Shown: positions 8,870-18,092, numbered from the stretch's first letter. The stretch: DNA of 64,000 nucleotides from Butyrivibrio sp. LC3010 (GCF_000424385.1 NZ_AUJU01000004.1:168028-232027); one strand, 5' to 3'. Notes: generated by a model from the sequence alone, not told the origin. Numbers and translations: made by a program.

Positions 8870-10801
8870 ATGTCAGCTATTTGGGGGCACATAGAATTTG
8901 GTGAAAGCAATTGCTTAGTAGAATCAATGTCTTCTGAGTATAAACGAAAATGCAAGCTTGATAATATTAATGAAGTTAGATTCAAAAATTCGCTAATAGG
9001 TTCGGGGTTACAAATTATTAACGATGAAGATAATTTTGAGAATATGCCCTATATAGTGGATGATGGGAATACTATTATTGTTGCTGATTGCATACTTGAT
9101 AACAGAGTGGAATTATTATCACAACTTTTTCCGGGATATTCGGGTATAGAAGATGATCCTTTAGTTCCGAGTGTAAAACTATTATCATTTGCTTATGAAA
9201 AATGGCATTATGACTTTGTAAAGTATATTAAGGGTATATTTTCTATTGCCATTTATAATACCATAGAAAATAGAGTATTCCTTTGTACAGACAGAACATC
9301 TAGTAGATGTTTGTATTATTATAAGGATAATAACAGTCTGACATTTTCAACTTTACTTAGTCCAATTAAGGAGTTATATCCTGAAATAAGCAAAAATGAG
9401 ATGTATTTAAGGGATTTCCTGTTAAGTCCTGGGGTTATGCCAAATTTGTCTTCTACAGAAACCCCATGGGAAAATGTATATATTATTGAAGCCGGTTGTT
9501 ATTTAATGGTTGAGTCCGATGATGTGAATTTATATAGATATTATGAACCTAAAGTATATGAAATATCTGATGAAATAGATGTTTTAAAAGATGATTTTCT
9601 TAGTATATATAGGAATGCGGTTTCTCAAGCACTTAGAACTAATGGCGAGGTGGGAATAGCATTAAGTGGAGGAATGGATTCGACATCAGTTGCAGCTTTG
9701 GCAGCTCCGAAACTTCAACAAAAGGGCAAAAACTTAATTTCATATACATACGTTCCACATTATGACATGACTCCATTTTATAAGCGTGAGTATATTACAA
9801 ATGAATCTGCTTATGTTAGGGAAATGGCTAAAGCTTACCCGAATATTGAAACAAATTTTACAGATAATGGAGGAAAAAGCTTTTTTGGTTATATTGATGA
9901 GATTATTGATATTTTGGAAATACCATTTAAAGCTTATGTTAATCTGCCATTATTGTTAGAAATATATAGAACAGCTTATCAAAGAGGCTGTAAGATATTC
10001 CTTAATGGGCAAACCGGAAATAACAGTGTTTCTTTTGGTGATATTGATGATATTGTTTTTGAGTTGTATGAATCCGGAGAATATTTTAAAGCCTTAAAAT
10101 ATTACAATAATTATTGTAAAATTGCGGGTATTAGTAGAAAATATAATATTCCTATAGAAATAAAGAAAACTTTAAATCAGAGAAAAATTAACATGGAACA
10201 AATAGGATTAGATGAAGAATTAATTAATCCATACGTGAATATAAGCCTTCTGGATGAGTATAGTTTTACTGATAGAAATAAAAGTGGTTTACCTTTAACA
10301 AATGTAGCAGCAATAACTGCAAAGGAGGACTTTAAAAAAATACTATATATGCTGCCAGCTTTATCTTACATAGGAGCTATGGAAACTAAAATGGGGTTGT
10401 ATACCGGGATTGTAATACGTGATCCCACAAGAAGCCCAGAAGTTCTTGATTATTGTCAATCAATTCCGTATCATTATTACTGTTATAATGGTATACCAAG
10501 ATACTTAATACGCGGCTTTATGAGCGAATTACTTCCTAAATGTATACTGTTTCCAATATTTAAAAGAGGAATACAGAGTACAGATTGGATATATAGACTG
10601 GAAAATGAAAATCGTATCTATGAACTTGTTAATAATGAATATAAGTTAGATAATTTAAATAAATATCTGAATATTTCGGCCATTAAAAAAGTGATTCATG
10701 ATAGAAAAGCATTTTCATTAGAAAACGAAGATGAGTATTTATACCTGTTTATAACATATATTTTTAGTCGGTATTATAGAAGAAAAATATTACAAGTTTG
10801 A
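8870..10801 (+). CDS. Asparagine-synthetase-like amide-forming enzyme (lasso-cyclase type)
   Basis: A 643-residue protein with the two-domain AsnB fold. The first domain starts MSAIWGHIEF instead of the canonical MCGI, so the catalytic Cys of the glutaminase is absent and ammonia release is not expected. The second domain has the pyrophosphatase loop LSGGMDSTS near residue 266, the ATP site that adenylates a carboxylate. Lasso cyclases have this same combination: degenerate N-terminal domain and intact PP-loop. AAGAGGTGG upstream supports the start. It is followed by 78 bases and a small peptide gene. It probably forms an amide or lactam on a peptide; an amidotransferase acting on a sugar or amino acid cannot be excluded. 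Confidence 0.75.
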   Translation: MSAIWGHIEFGESNCLVESMSSEYKRKCKLDNINEVRFKNSLIGSGLQIINDEDNFENMPYIVDDGNTIIVADCILDNRVELLSQLFPGYSGIEDDPLVPSVKLLSFAYEKWHYDFVKYIKGIFSIAIYNTIENRVFLCTDRTSSRCLYYYKDNNSLTFSTLLSPIKELYPEISKNEMYLRDFLLSPGVMPNLSSTETPWENVYIIEAGCYLMVESDDVNLYRYYEPKVYEISDEIDVLKDDFLSIYRNAVSQALRTNGEVGIALSGGMDSTSVAALAAPKLQQKGKNLISYTYVPHYDMTPFYKREYITNESAYVREMAKAYPNIETNFTDNGGKSFFGYIDEIIDILEIPFKAYVNLPLLLEIYRTAYQRGCKIFLNGQTGNNSVSFGDIDDIVFELYESGEYFKALKYYNNYCKIAGISRKYNIPIEIKKTLNQRKINMEQIGLDEELINPYVNISLLDEYSFTDRNKSGLPLTNVAAITAKEDFKKILYMLPALSYIGAMETKMGLYTGIVIRDPTRSPEVLDYCQSIPYHYYCYNGIPRYLIRGFMSELLPKCILFPIFKRGIQSTDWIYRLENENRIYELVNNEYKLDNLNKYLNISAIKKVIHDRKAFSLENEDEYLYLFITYIFSRYYRRKILQV

Positions 10802-10879
10802 TAGAATGGTATACATATATTTGATAAGTATGTATATTATAAATTGTAATTTATATATTGTTTTGGAGGAATGTTTACA

Positions 10880-11116
10880 ATGAAGAAATGGGAAAATGCT
10901 GATATTAATTTTATTGAGTTGAGTTCTACTGAAGAACATTGGCTTGGTAAAATGTGGGATGGAGGTTATATTGGAGACGGACATATATCAGGACATGCTA
11001 CTAATGATCCAAAGGAATCGGTTATTCCTGCAATTCCGTTGACTCCTGCTAAACCGACACCTCATCCGGTAGATCCGGTAAATCCTGATGATAGCAGAAC
11101 AGATGTACTTAGCTAA
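10880..11116 (+). CDS. Candidate ribosomally made, modified peptide precursor (78 aa)
   Basis: The ATG at 10880 is preferred: GGAGG at 10865-10869 lies ten bases upstream, whereas for the in-frame ATG at 10871 it lies only one base away. The peptide starts MKKWENADINFIELSSTE, a leader-like pattern (basic start, aromatic residue, alternating hydrophobics, Thr17) resembling paeninodin-type lasso leaders. Taking Thr17 as the penultimate leader residue puts Glu19 at core position 1 and Asp27 at core position 9, the lasso ring acceptor spacing. A Gly/His-rich middle follows, then eight prolines spaced two or three residues apart, and a final Ser78. No homologue is recognised; a first residue of Glu and a 60-residue core would be atypical for a lasso peptide. 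Confidence 0.65.
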   Translation: MKKWENADINFIELSSTEEHWLGKMWDGGYIGDGHISGHATNDPKESVIPAIPLTPAKPTPHPVDPVNPDDSRTDVLS

Positions 11117-11154
11117 TGCTGTGTTATTATTCTAAATAATTATCATTGAATTAC

Positions 11155-11189
11155 AAAAGAGGATGGAACTGCTTTTTTCATCCTCTTTT
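11155..11189 (+). terminator. Hairpin terminator after the peptide gene
   Basis: Perfect 11-base arms at 11155-11165 and 11179-11189 around a 13-base loop that itself contains a T-run; the right arm ends in TTTT. It closes the kinase/cyclase/peptide unit and also lies downstream of the convergent gene at 11314. Confidence 0.75.
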
Positions 11190-11313
11190 ATAATCTAGTT
11201 TTTTAGTAGTAGATAAGGAATACAGAGCTTAGGAAATACCTTCAAAGTTTATATGGTGTTTTCTTGAATGCGCAATAAATATGAGAGTAATGGAGTTAGC
11301 TGATTGATGAGAA

Positions 11314-12816
11314 CTATTTTTGCCTATATAAAATGAGTTTTGTTTCTTCATCATCATCTGGAATATCTTCTTCGTAAACTATTTCATAATTAGTTTGCAA
11401 TAGTTCAGTTATAATAGTCTCATTTGGATGATTACAAGCAATCCATTTGGGACTTTTTGTTTCGAATTCATCAATAAGATTATTCTTTAGCTCTTCTGAA
11501 AAGCCGGCTTGCCAATCCTGAAGAGTGAAATATTTACACTTAGGTTGAATATCTAAAACTATATAAATACTTGAATCCATTTCGTATAATGCAACAGAAT
11601 CCCTGTCATTAGCTGGAATGTTTTTTACGAAATTCAATTGTTGTTCGTACTTTTTATCTGAATCACTTCCAGGGAAGGTCATATAAAAGCGAAATTCGCT
11701 ATAAAACTGTTTAATGGTTCTGGCCGCAGTAATACCTAATAAGCAAATCACAAATATTTGAATTAGTTTATTTATATAGATAGCTATTTTTGATTTATGG
11801 TTAGAATCACGTAATAACAATATAAGTTCATAAAATGCTATAGGAAGGTACGGGAATGCAATCATATAGTAATGCCCAAAATGTAACATATGCATAAATA
11901 ATACTTCCGTAGAGAGTCCAATCACGAAAAAGAGGATTCCTTCATAGAATTTTCTACGTGTGGCATATATTATACCGACAACCATTAAAGCATAACTTCC
12001 TAATTGACTAACAATGCTGCCTGCCATAATGGATAAACTTGTTTTAGATTTAGCAGCGTACATGAAATTATACAAAATTGTGCCAAACCAAAAATCATAT
12101 GTTGTATGGTTTAATGCAAAATAAATCATAAATGGAACAACCATACAGCACGTGCCCAATATAAATGCGATGATATTTTTAAGTATATTCATGTAACTTT
12201 TTGAGATTATCAGATATATAAGAATGAAAAAAACAACCACACAAACACTAATTGCATTAGTTAATCTGGACATCATGCAAAAGCCAAATGTAATACCATA
12301 TACAAAAGCGTATATAGGATCATGATTTTTGCGGTTTTCATTTTTATCATGTAGCCAATTAGTAAAACAATATAAACATGCTAATAAAAATGGATTTGCA
12401 TATTCTTCGGATGAATTACCGGTATCATAATTCCACATGAATGCAAAAATACCAAATGAAGCAATTATGAGCGATATTTTTTCAGAATAGATACGGCGAA
12501 AAATTAAGAAGATTATTATTTCAGAAGCCAACATAAAAAGGATTTGTAATAAGAAAATACCATATCTATTTCCAAGAAGCATATAACCTAACATGTTAAT
12601 GAAGAATATAGCGGGACCCTTTTGGTCAAATAAATCCTTATATGGTATTAGGCCTTCACACCAGCCTTTTCCAATAACCTGAAATATATTAGAATCTGTG
12701 CCCTTAAAATAAAAAGTCGGGCTTGTTGTTGTAGATGCCAAACCTACAAACACTATTGCGGATAATAACATACATCCCAGTACGCAAATATAATTGATAC
12801 TTGTTTTGTTTTTCAT
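11314..12816 (-). CDS. Polytopic membrane glycosyltransferase-like protein, full-length paralogue
   Basis: A 500-residue protein with an N-terminal helix, the loop FKGTDSNIFQVIGKGWCEG, then PYKDLFDQKGPAIF, about ten further helices and a soluble tail of about 130 residues. It is the full-length paralogue of the truncated gene at the window start (shared EEYANPF, FGFCMMSRLTN, FGHYYMIAFPYLP, LQDWQAGFSEEL) and is related to 1215-2762 in its first loop. AGGAG sits nine bases before the ATG at 12816. It is transcribed against the peptide unit and is separated from it by a hairpin. The likely role is lipid-linked sugar transfer at the cell surface; the substrate is unknown. Confidence 0.75.
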   Translation of the reverse strand: MKNKTSINYICVLGCMLLSAIVFVGLASTTTSPTFYFKGTDSNIFQVIGKGWCEGLIPYKDLFDQKGPAIFFINMLGYMLLGNRYGIFLLQILFMLASEIIIFLIFRRIYSEKISLIIASFGIFAFMWNYDTGNSSEEYANPFLLACLYCFTNWLHDKNENRKNHDPIYAFVYGITFGFCMMSRLTNAISVCVVVFFILIYLIISKSYMNILKNIIAFILGTCCMVVPFMIYFALNHTTYDFWFGTILYNFMYAAKSKTSLSIMAGSIVSQLGSYALMVVGIIYATRRKFYEGILFFVIGLSTEVLFMHMLHFGHYYMIAFPYLPIAFYELILLLRDSNHKSKIAIYINKLIQIFVICLLGITAARTIKQFYSEFRFYMTFPGSDSDKKYEQQLNFVKNIPANDRDSVALYEMDSSIYIVLDIQPKCKYFTLQDWQAGFSEELKNNLIDEFETKSPKWIACNHPNETIITELLQTNYEIVYEEDIPDDDEETKLILYRQK

Positions 12817-12947
12817 TAGAAAATCTCCTAAGTAAATCTTTAAAATGATTTCACATAAATGTAAAGCATGTTTTTTATGAGGTATTATATTATATTGTTT
12901 ATTAGATAAAAATATGCATATAATAATTGATTTTTTATGGTTTCTAG

Positions 12948-13124
12948 CTGAGAAAATCTAGGATAAAGTATACCATTTTAGGATGGTTTATTTCTACATT
13001 TTTTATTTATTTAAGCGTAGTAGGATGCTTATTTGCTTTTGCAGTTACCAGAATTGTTGACAAAAAAACTTGTATTTGTGTAATATTTTCATTGGTAAAG
13101 CTAAGAATTTGTAATGAGAAGTAA
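12948..13124 (+). pseudogene. Possible membrane-protein gene remnant
   Basis: The 390-base gap upstream of 13205 has one 58-codon open stretch with no start codon of its own. It reads as a basic start, then a membrane-like run (GWFISTFFIYLSVVGCLFAF) and RIVDKK, so it could be a leftover of a membrane gene. AT-rich DNA often gives such hydrophobic chance frames, so the call is weak. The rest of the gap holds only A/T-rich sequence and the promoter at 13057-13086. Confidence 0.2.
13057..13086 (+). promoter_or_regulatory. Sigma-A-type promoter for the GT2 gene
   Basis: Consensus TTGACA at 13057-13062 and TAATAT at 13081-13086 with an 18-base spacer ending in TGTG. It lies about 120 bases upstream of the start at 13205. 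A long untranslated leader would result. Confidence 0.5.
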
Positions 13125-13204
13125 TGACAAGTATATTGATACTAAAAAATAGTGCATGGCAGTAAATAATTGAAGTGAAGAAAGAAGAGTTCAATTAATA
13201 ACTA

Positions 13205-14194
13205 ATGGATAATTTAATATCAGTAATTCTCACTGTTTATAATCGAGAAAACTATATACATAGATGTATTGACAGTATATTGGCTCAAAAAAATGTTAAT
13301 ATCGAGATCATAATAATTGATGATGGCAGCAAAGATTCGTCATCAATTATTTGTGACGAATATGCTAATGCTAATGAAAATATTAAGATCATTCATCAAG
13401 AAAATGTCGGTATAAGTGTAGCGAGAAATGTGGGACTAGATAATGTTACCGGAGATTATATTTTCTTTATGGACGATGATGATTTTCTTCCTGATGATGC
13501 GCTAGAAACACTTTTACAATTGGCGATTGACCATGAGGCAGATCTTGTTATTGGGAATTATGCATATTTTAGAGACGATGGTAGTTATTACAAGACGGTT
13601 GAAATTCCAGAGAAATATTGCAATAAGCTTATTAATAACCGAGAGGCATGTGAGTTATTATTATATACAGAACAAACACAGTTAATTATCGTAAATTGGG
13701 GGAAATTATATAGAAAACATGTGTGGGACGACATTAGGTTTCCAGTTGAAATTAATAAAAGTGAAGATCAGTTTGTCTTTTCGGACTTGATGGAGTCTTG
13801 CAAAAAAATATATCTAACTGATCAAGTGGTATATAATCAGGTTATTTCTAAATTGAGCATTTCAAGAAGCAAATATGGAAGATGGAATCTATTTCATGCA
13901 GCAGGAGTTTCAGAAATAATCGTTTATCTCATTTCAAAGGGATATATTGATATTGCTGAATTTAAATTCGGAATGGGGACCAGATCAATTATAGATCTTA
14001 GTGGCGTTTTAAAGGATGAAATATGTAAAAAGGAAATAAAGAGACTATATGGAGTCTATCGTAATCTTGCAAAAGAATTATCGCCACATGTCAATTTCAA
14101 AACCAAAATGAGATTATTACTTTTCAGGTTCTCTTTAAAAGGATATACTTATTTTCAGAAAAAACATGCCAAAAGAGTTGCAACCAGAAATTGA
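13205..14194 (+). CDS. GT2 family glycosyltransferase
   Basis: A 329-residue cytoplasmic enzyme with the GT-A fold. It starts MDNLISVILTVYNRENYI, the usual GT2 opening; IIDDGSKDSS provides nucleotide-binding Asp residues, ENVGISVARNVGL the conserved second motif, and FMDDDDFLPDDA the DXD-type metal site near residue 90. The C-terminal part is variable, as expected for the acceptor-binding half. It should transfer a sugar from a nucleotide-sugar donor to a glycan. It may supply the cytoplasmic step for the membrane glycosyltransferases nearby. No strong ribosome binding site precedes the ATG. It seems transcribed alone. Confidence 0.85.
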   Translation: MDNLISVILTVYNRENYIHRCIDSILAQKNVNIEIIIIDDGSKDSSSIICDEYANANENIKIIHQENVGISVARNVGLDNVTGDYIFFMDDDDFLPDDALETLLQLAIDHEADLVIGNYAYFRDDGSYYKTVEIPEKYCNKLINNREACELLLYTEQTQLIIVNWGKLYRKHVWDDIRFPVEINKSEDQFVFSDLMESCKKIYLTDQVVYNQVISKLSISRSKYGRWNLFHAAGVSEIIVYLISKGYIDIAEFKFGMGTRSIIDLSGVLKDEICKKEIKRLYGVYRNLAKELSPHVNFKTKMRLLLFRFSLKGYTYFQKKHAKRVATRN

Positions 14195-14280
14195 GTTCAC
14201 AAAACAGATGTGACATTTATTTAGTATTAATCTTGTTGGAAAAGTGGAATGATATTTTGTATTGACAGTATATATAAAAC

Positions 14281-14976
14281 ATGAATAATGATTTGAACCA
14301 AGTATTTAGGAGTGAAAAGAAATTTTATATCGGCATTACGGAATATTATTACATTAAACAGCTTATACAAGCTTTGATGAAACCAGATCCTCATATGGAA
14401 GATAAAGGACAGTACTATGTAAGAAGCTTGTATTTTGATTCTGTTGATAACATAGATTATTACTCAAAAATTTCCGGAATTGAAGAAAGAAAAAAGCTAA
14501 GGCTTCGTATTTATGATATTGCTGATACAGCTGTAAAGCTTGAAATAAAGAACCGTTATGGTGATTATATTGAAAAGGAATCATTAACAATTACTAAAGA
14601 AGCTGCGCTGTCAGTAATAAATGGAAATTATTCGTATCTTGAAACATATACTGATAGTGTTGCTGTAAAAGCACTTAACATTATGACAGGAAAGTTGTAT
14701 AAGCCAAAAGTAATTGTTGATTATGATAGAGAGGCCTATGTTTACCCTGAGCATAATGTCAGAGTGACCTTTGATAAGTATATCAGAGGCGCTTTTTCTG
14801 ATCGGTTGTTTGATGAGAATATTGGCATGGTTCCGGTTTTCAGAGAGTCTGTAATGGTAATGGAAGTAAAATATGATAGGGTGTTTCCTGAATTTATTAA
14901 ACAAGCCATGAGTTCAGCAGCTATTCAGTATTCTTCTATAAGTAAATATTGCATGGTTAGAGAGGCATTAGCTTAG
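14281..14976 (+). CDS. VTC-domain (polyphosphate polymerase-like) protein
   Basis: A 231-residue protein with the triphosphate tunnel fold of VTC domains: FRSEKKFYI at the start, LYFDSVD, a basic KLRLRIYD strand, LEIKNRYGDYIEKES, PKVIVDYDRE, VRVTFDKYIRG and a closing VMEVKYDR. These alternating acidic and basic strands line the tunnel that binds polyphosphate and nucleotide in eukaryotic Vtc4. In bacteria the family is regularly found next to DUF4956 and CotH genes, as here. Whether it makes polyphosphate or another phosphate polymer is not known. It forms the first gene of a three-gene run (39 bases to the next). Confidence 0.8.
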   Translation: MNNDLNQVFRSEKKFYIGITEYYYIKQLIQALMKPDPHMEDKGQYYVRSLYFDSVDNIDYYSKISGIEERKKLRLRIYDIADTAVKLEIKNRYGDYIEKESLTITKEAALSVINGNYSYLETYTDSVAVKALNIMTGKLYKPKVIVDYDREAYVYPEHNVRVTFDKYIRGAFSDRLFDENIGMVPVFRESVMVMEVKYDRVFPEFIKQAMSSAAIQYSSISKYCMVREALA

Positions 14977-15015
14977 CCAAAGATTTTTCAATTTTAAAAG
15001 GATTTTAATTTTAGA

Positions 15016-15687
15016 ATGAGTAAACGAGAGTTACTATATTATTTGCTTGAAAACAACACAAATATCTCAATTGAAGAGATTGCGATTGGGTTAATAATGT
15101 CAGTACTTCTGGCATTTTTTATTTGCTTTGTATATAAGAAAACCTATACCGGAGTAATGTATTCTAAAAATTTCAACGTTACATTATTGTTGGTAACAAT
15201 TATTACTACGATGGTAATGATGATAATAGGAAGTAACCTGGCGCTTTCTCTTGGTATGGTAGGTGCACTTTCCATAATCAGATTCAGAACAGCCGTTAAG
15301 GATACGAAGGATAGTGCTTTTATATTTTGGACGATAGCGGTTGGCATAGCCTGCGGATCCGGAATTTACATAATTGCAATTTTGGGAAGTGTTATTATTG
15401 CAGCCATTCTTTTCTTTATAAGTAAAGGAGTCTTTGATGATACAACATACCTGATCATAGTTCATACAAGAGAGAATGCTGATGTAGATAAAGTAACTGA
15501 TATTATTGAAAAGCATTGCACAAAGACCAATCTGAAAATGAAAAATGTTAATTCTCAGGGGACAGATATAACTTATGAGGTGTCCTTTAGCAAAGGAAAA
15601 GATTCCAAAATAACAAAAGCAATTAAAGAAGTTGATGGGATTAAAGCAATTAACATAGTTACTTATAACGGAGAAATCGCGGGGTAA
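15016..15687 (+). CDS. DUF4956 membrane protein
   Basis: A 223-residue protein with about four membrane helices in the first 145 residues and a cytoplasmic C-terminal alpha/beta domain. The central GMVGALSIIRFRTAVKDTKD is the family signature, a conserved RFR/KD motif between helices. The function of DUF4956 is unknown; its consistent partnership with VTC-domain and CotH proteins suggests a membrane component of the same pathway. Its stop is four bases before the start of the CotH gene, so translation is probably coupled. An AAAAGGA site lies upstream. Confidence 0.8.
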   Translation: MSKRELLYYLLENNTNISIEEIAIGLIMSVLLAFFICFVYKKTYTGVMYSKNFNVTLLLVTIITTMVMMIIGSNLALSLGMVGALSIIRFRTAVKDTKDSAFIFWTIAVGIACGSGIYIIAILGSVIIAAILFFISKGVFDDTTYLIIVHTRENADVDKVTDIIEKHCTKTNLKMKNVNSQGTDITYEVSFSKGKDSKITKAIKEVDGIKAINIVTYNGEIAG

Positions 15688-15691
15688 TATT

Positions 15692-17968
15692 TTGAGGAAC
15701 CGTTATTTTTACAGATTAACCGGCAGCATACTTTTGATGCTTCTGGTTTTTCTTTTAATATACTGTATCAAATCTGAATATAGAGATATTAATGCTTATC
15801 CTGAAAATGTAACAGGAATTACTCTCTGCATTAATGAAGTTATGTATGAAAATCTAGGTCAGCAGTTAGATTCAGATGGAGATAACAGTGACTGGATTGA
15901 AATTTATAATTATGGAACAGAAGCGGTTGATCTTTATGGTATTTCAATTGCCGATCATGTTGTTGATGATAAGAGATGGCATTTTCCTGTTTATGAACTT
16001 GGGGCAGGAAATTATCTTATTGTATGGGCTTCAGGGAAAGATAAAGTCACAGATGATGGGGAGATGCATACTGATTTTTTGATAAATCCATCTGACAGAC
16101 TGATCTTATATGATGAGAATAATAATATTATTGATGAAATGGAAATTAAATCTGCTGTTCAACCTGGGATATCGGTCGGAAGACCTGTAAAAGAACCACA
16201 AGTCCTTGCAATTCTTTCAAATAATTCACCCGGATTTCCCAATAATGCTAAGCCTGTTTCCTATGTACCAAGAGTGGATACCAAGCTGGAAGCACCTTCT
16301 TTTTCTGTACCATCAGGAATATATGAAGAATTTGCGCTTGAACTATCTACAAATGATAAAGAAAGTGTGATTGTTTATACGTTGGATGGTTCAGAACCTG
16401 ATGAAAATTCGCATGTTTATACAGGACCTTTGACAATCAGAGACAGAAGTGACGAGGAAAATATATTTGGAAATACAAAGACTACACTCGATTATCTGTT
16501 TAAGAAAAAGTGGGAAAACTCATATAATTACAAAGGCGCGGTGGTGAGAGCCAGAGCTTTAAAAGATGGAGTATTGTCCAAAGATATTTCAACAGAGTCT
16601 TTTTTTATAGCGCCTAAAACATCCATGAATATTGTTTCATTGACAGTAAATCCGGAGGAGATGTTTGATGAATGGGATGGTCTGTATGTTCCTGGCAAAA
16701 CATACTACTTATGGAAAAAATATAATAAAAGCATAGAGAATTCTTTTTCTACACCTGCAAATTATTATTCGGATAAAAAGGTAAATGCGCATGTTCAAAT
16801 TTTTAATAAAGACGGAGCACTTAAAGCTGATAATGATGTAAAACTGAAGGTGGCTGGTTCAGCATCAAAATCCAATGCAGCAAAGGGACTAAGATTGATA
16901 GTTAATGATGAAACTGCTGGTTTTGATGTAGGGATATTTGAACTACTTCCGGCAGATAATTTTGAGGATGAGATTAGTGGGGACGTTAATGCGATTACAC
17001 TAAGACCCAGCGGATCAGATTTTAACAAGACTATGTTTTGTGACGTGTTATGTCAAGCTCTTATAGCCGGAAACCTCGATGTTCCATATCTTGCTGCAGA
17101 ACCTGCAGTGCTTTTTATCAATGGAGAATACTGGGGAATTCATAATATCAGAGAAGTGTGCAATGAAGAATATTTTTACAGACACTATGGGATTGATAGT
17201 GAAAATCTAAATTTAATCAATCTTAATATTGGTACGGCTCCGTATGTAACGGAAATAATTGCCGGTACAGATGATGATCTTGAGGAATACTATGATCTTA
17301 TTGAGTATGTTAAAACTCATGATATGAATGAGCAGGCTAATTATGCATATTTTTGTGATAGCGTGGATGTAGATAATCTTATAGATTACTTAGTGGCAGA
17401 AGTTTATTTTGCTAATTATGATTGGCCGGGGAATAATTATCGTATTTGGAGAGCAGACCAGCCTGATTCAGCTTACGGCGATAATAAATGGAGATTCTTC
17501 CTATATGACCTTGATAAAGCCTTAACGTTTTCGGATTTCAATTCGTTGGAATTTCTTTTTGAAGAAAATTATGATAAATCAATTTTGGAAGGAATGAGCC
17601 ACTATCATGATGAGAACAGGGAGCTCTTCTATAGTCTTATAAAAAATAAGGCTTTTTCTGATAAGTATTATAATAGGCTGAAAGAATGTCTGGATACTTG
17701 TTTTTCTGAGGCGACAGTAATTGACAAAATTGATACTATCTATGAGATTTACGCTCCAGAGATAGAATCTCAGTTTTTACGCTGGCATACTACCGATGGA
17801 TGGCTGAAAAAGATTAAAAACATGATAAAGCCAGGCTATTCAGAAGATGACATTTATACAGTTGAGAATTGGGAAAATAATGTAGAAGCTATGAAGAAAT
17901 TTGCAGAAAGCAGACCTGGTGTTTTACGAGAATACATAAAAAACATAAAGTGCGGTAATAGCAATTAA
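15692..17968 (+). CDS. Membrane-anchored CotH-kinase protein with lamin-tail and chitobiase-like domains
   Basis: A 758-residue protein. The TTG at 15692 is used because it supplies the basic RNRYFYR segment before a single N-terminal helix; an in-frame ATG begins inside the hydrophobic run. After the anchor comes a lamin-tail domain (about residues 45-150; NEVMYENLG, DWIEIYNYG), then a chitobiase C-terminal/Fn3-like domain (YTLDGSEP near 230), then the CotH kinase fold (about 340-740) with RPSGSDFNKTMF, WGIHNIREVCNEEYF, NYDWPGNNYRIWR and FLYDLDKAL, the last giving the metal-binding Asp residues. CotH proteins are atypical protein kinases; the domains here face outward. It is the last gene of the VTC/DUF4956/CotH set. 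Confidence 0.85.
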   Translation: MRNRYFYRLTGSILLMLLVFLLIYCIKSEYRDINAYPENVTGITLCINEVMYENLGQQLDSDGDNSDWIEIYNYGTEAVDLYGISIADHVVDDKRWHFPVYELGAGNYLIVWASGKDKVTDDGEMHTDFLINPSDRLILYDENNNIIDEMEIKSAVQPGISVGRPVKEPQVLAILSNNSPGFPNNAKPVSYVPRVDTKLEAPSFSVPSGIYEEFALELSTNDKESVIVYTLDGSEPDENSHVYTGPLTIRDRSDEENIFGNTKTTLDYLFKKKWENSYNYKGAVVRARALKDGVLSKDISTESFFIAPKTSMNIVSLTVNPEEMFDEWDGLYVPGKTYYLWKKYNKSIENSFSTPANYYSDKKVNAHVQIFNKDGALKADNDVKLKVAGSASKSNAAKGLRLIVNDETAGFDVGIFELLPADNFEDEISGDVNAITLRPSGSDFNKTMFCDVLCQALIAGNLDVPYLAAEPAVLFINGEYWGIHNIREVCNEEYFYRHYGIDSENLNLINLNIGTAPYVTEIIAGTDDDLEEYYDLIEYVKTHDMNEQANYAYFCDSVDVDNLIDYLVAEVYFANYDWPGNNYRIWRADQPDSAYGDNKWRFFLYDLDKALTFSDFNSLEFLFEENYDKSILEGMSHYHDENRELFYSLIKNKAFSDKYYNRLKECLDTCFSEATVIDKIDTIYEIYAPEIESQFLRWHTTDGWLKKIKNMIKPGYSEDDIYTVENWENNVEAMKKFAESRPGVLREYIKNIKCGNSN

Positions 17969-18092
17969 AACAACCTGAATTAATTCATACAAAATTGCAA
18001 TGAATGTTGATTTAATTGTATACATTTGGTGATCTTTTTCATTTAATTGTTGTTCGCGTTTTTATAAACAGGAAGGCATTTTATGTAACTTT

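Noticed and set aside
7847..11116. A complete classical lasso-peptide cluster
   Set aside because: No PqqD-like B1 protein, no transglutaminase-like B2 protease and no dedicated exporter are present, and the precursor order and core are atypical. It is reported only as lasso-like.
14262..14280. TTGACA followed by TATATA just before the VTC gene
   Set aside because: The two boxes are three bases apart and the start codon follows at once, so they cannot form a normal promoter.
15876..16082. 68-codon frame inside the CotH gene
   Set aside because: Same-strand, different-frame shadow within the lamin-tail domain; no start signal and no recognisable protein.
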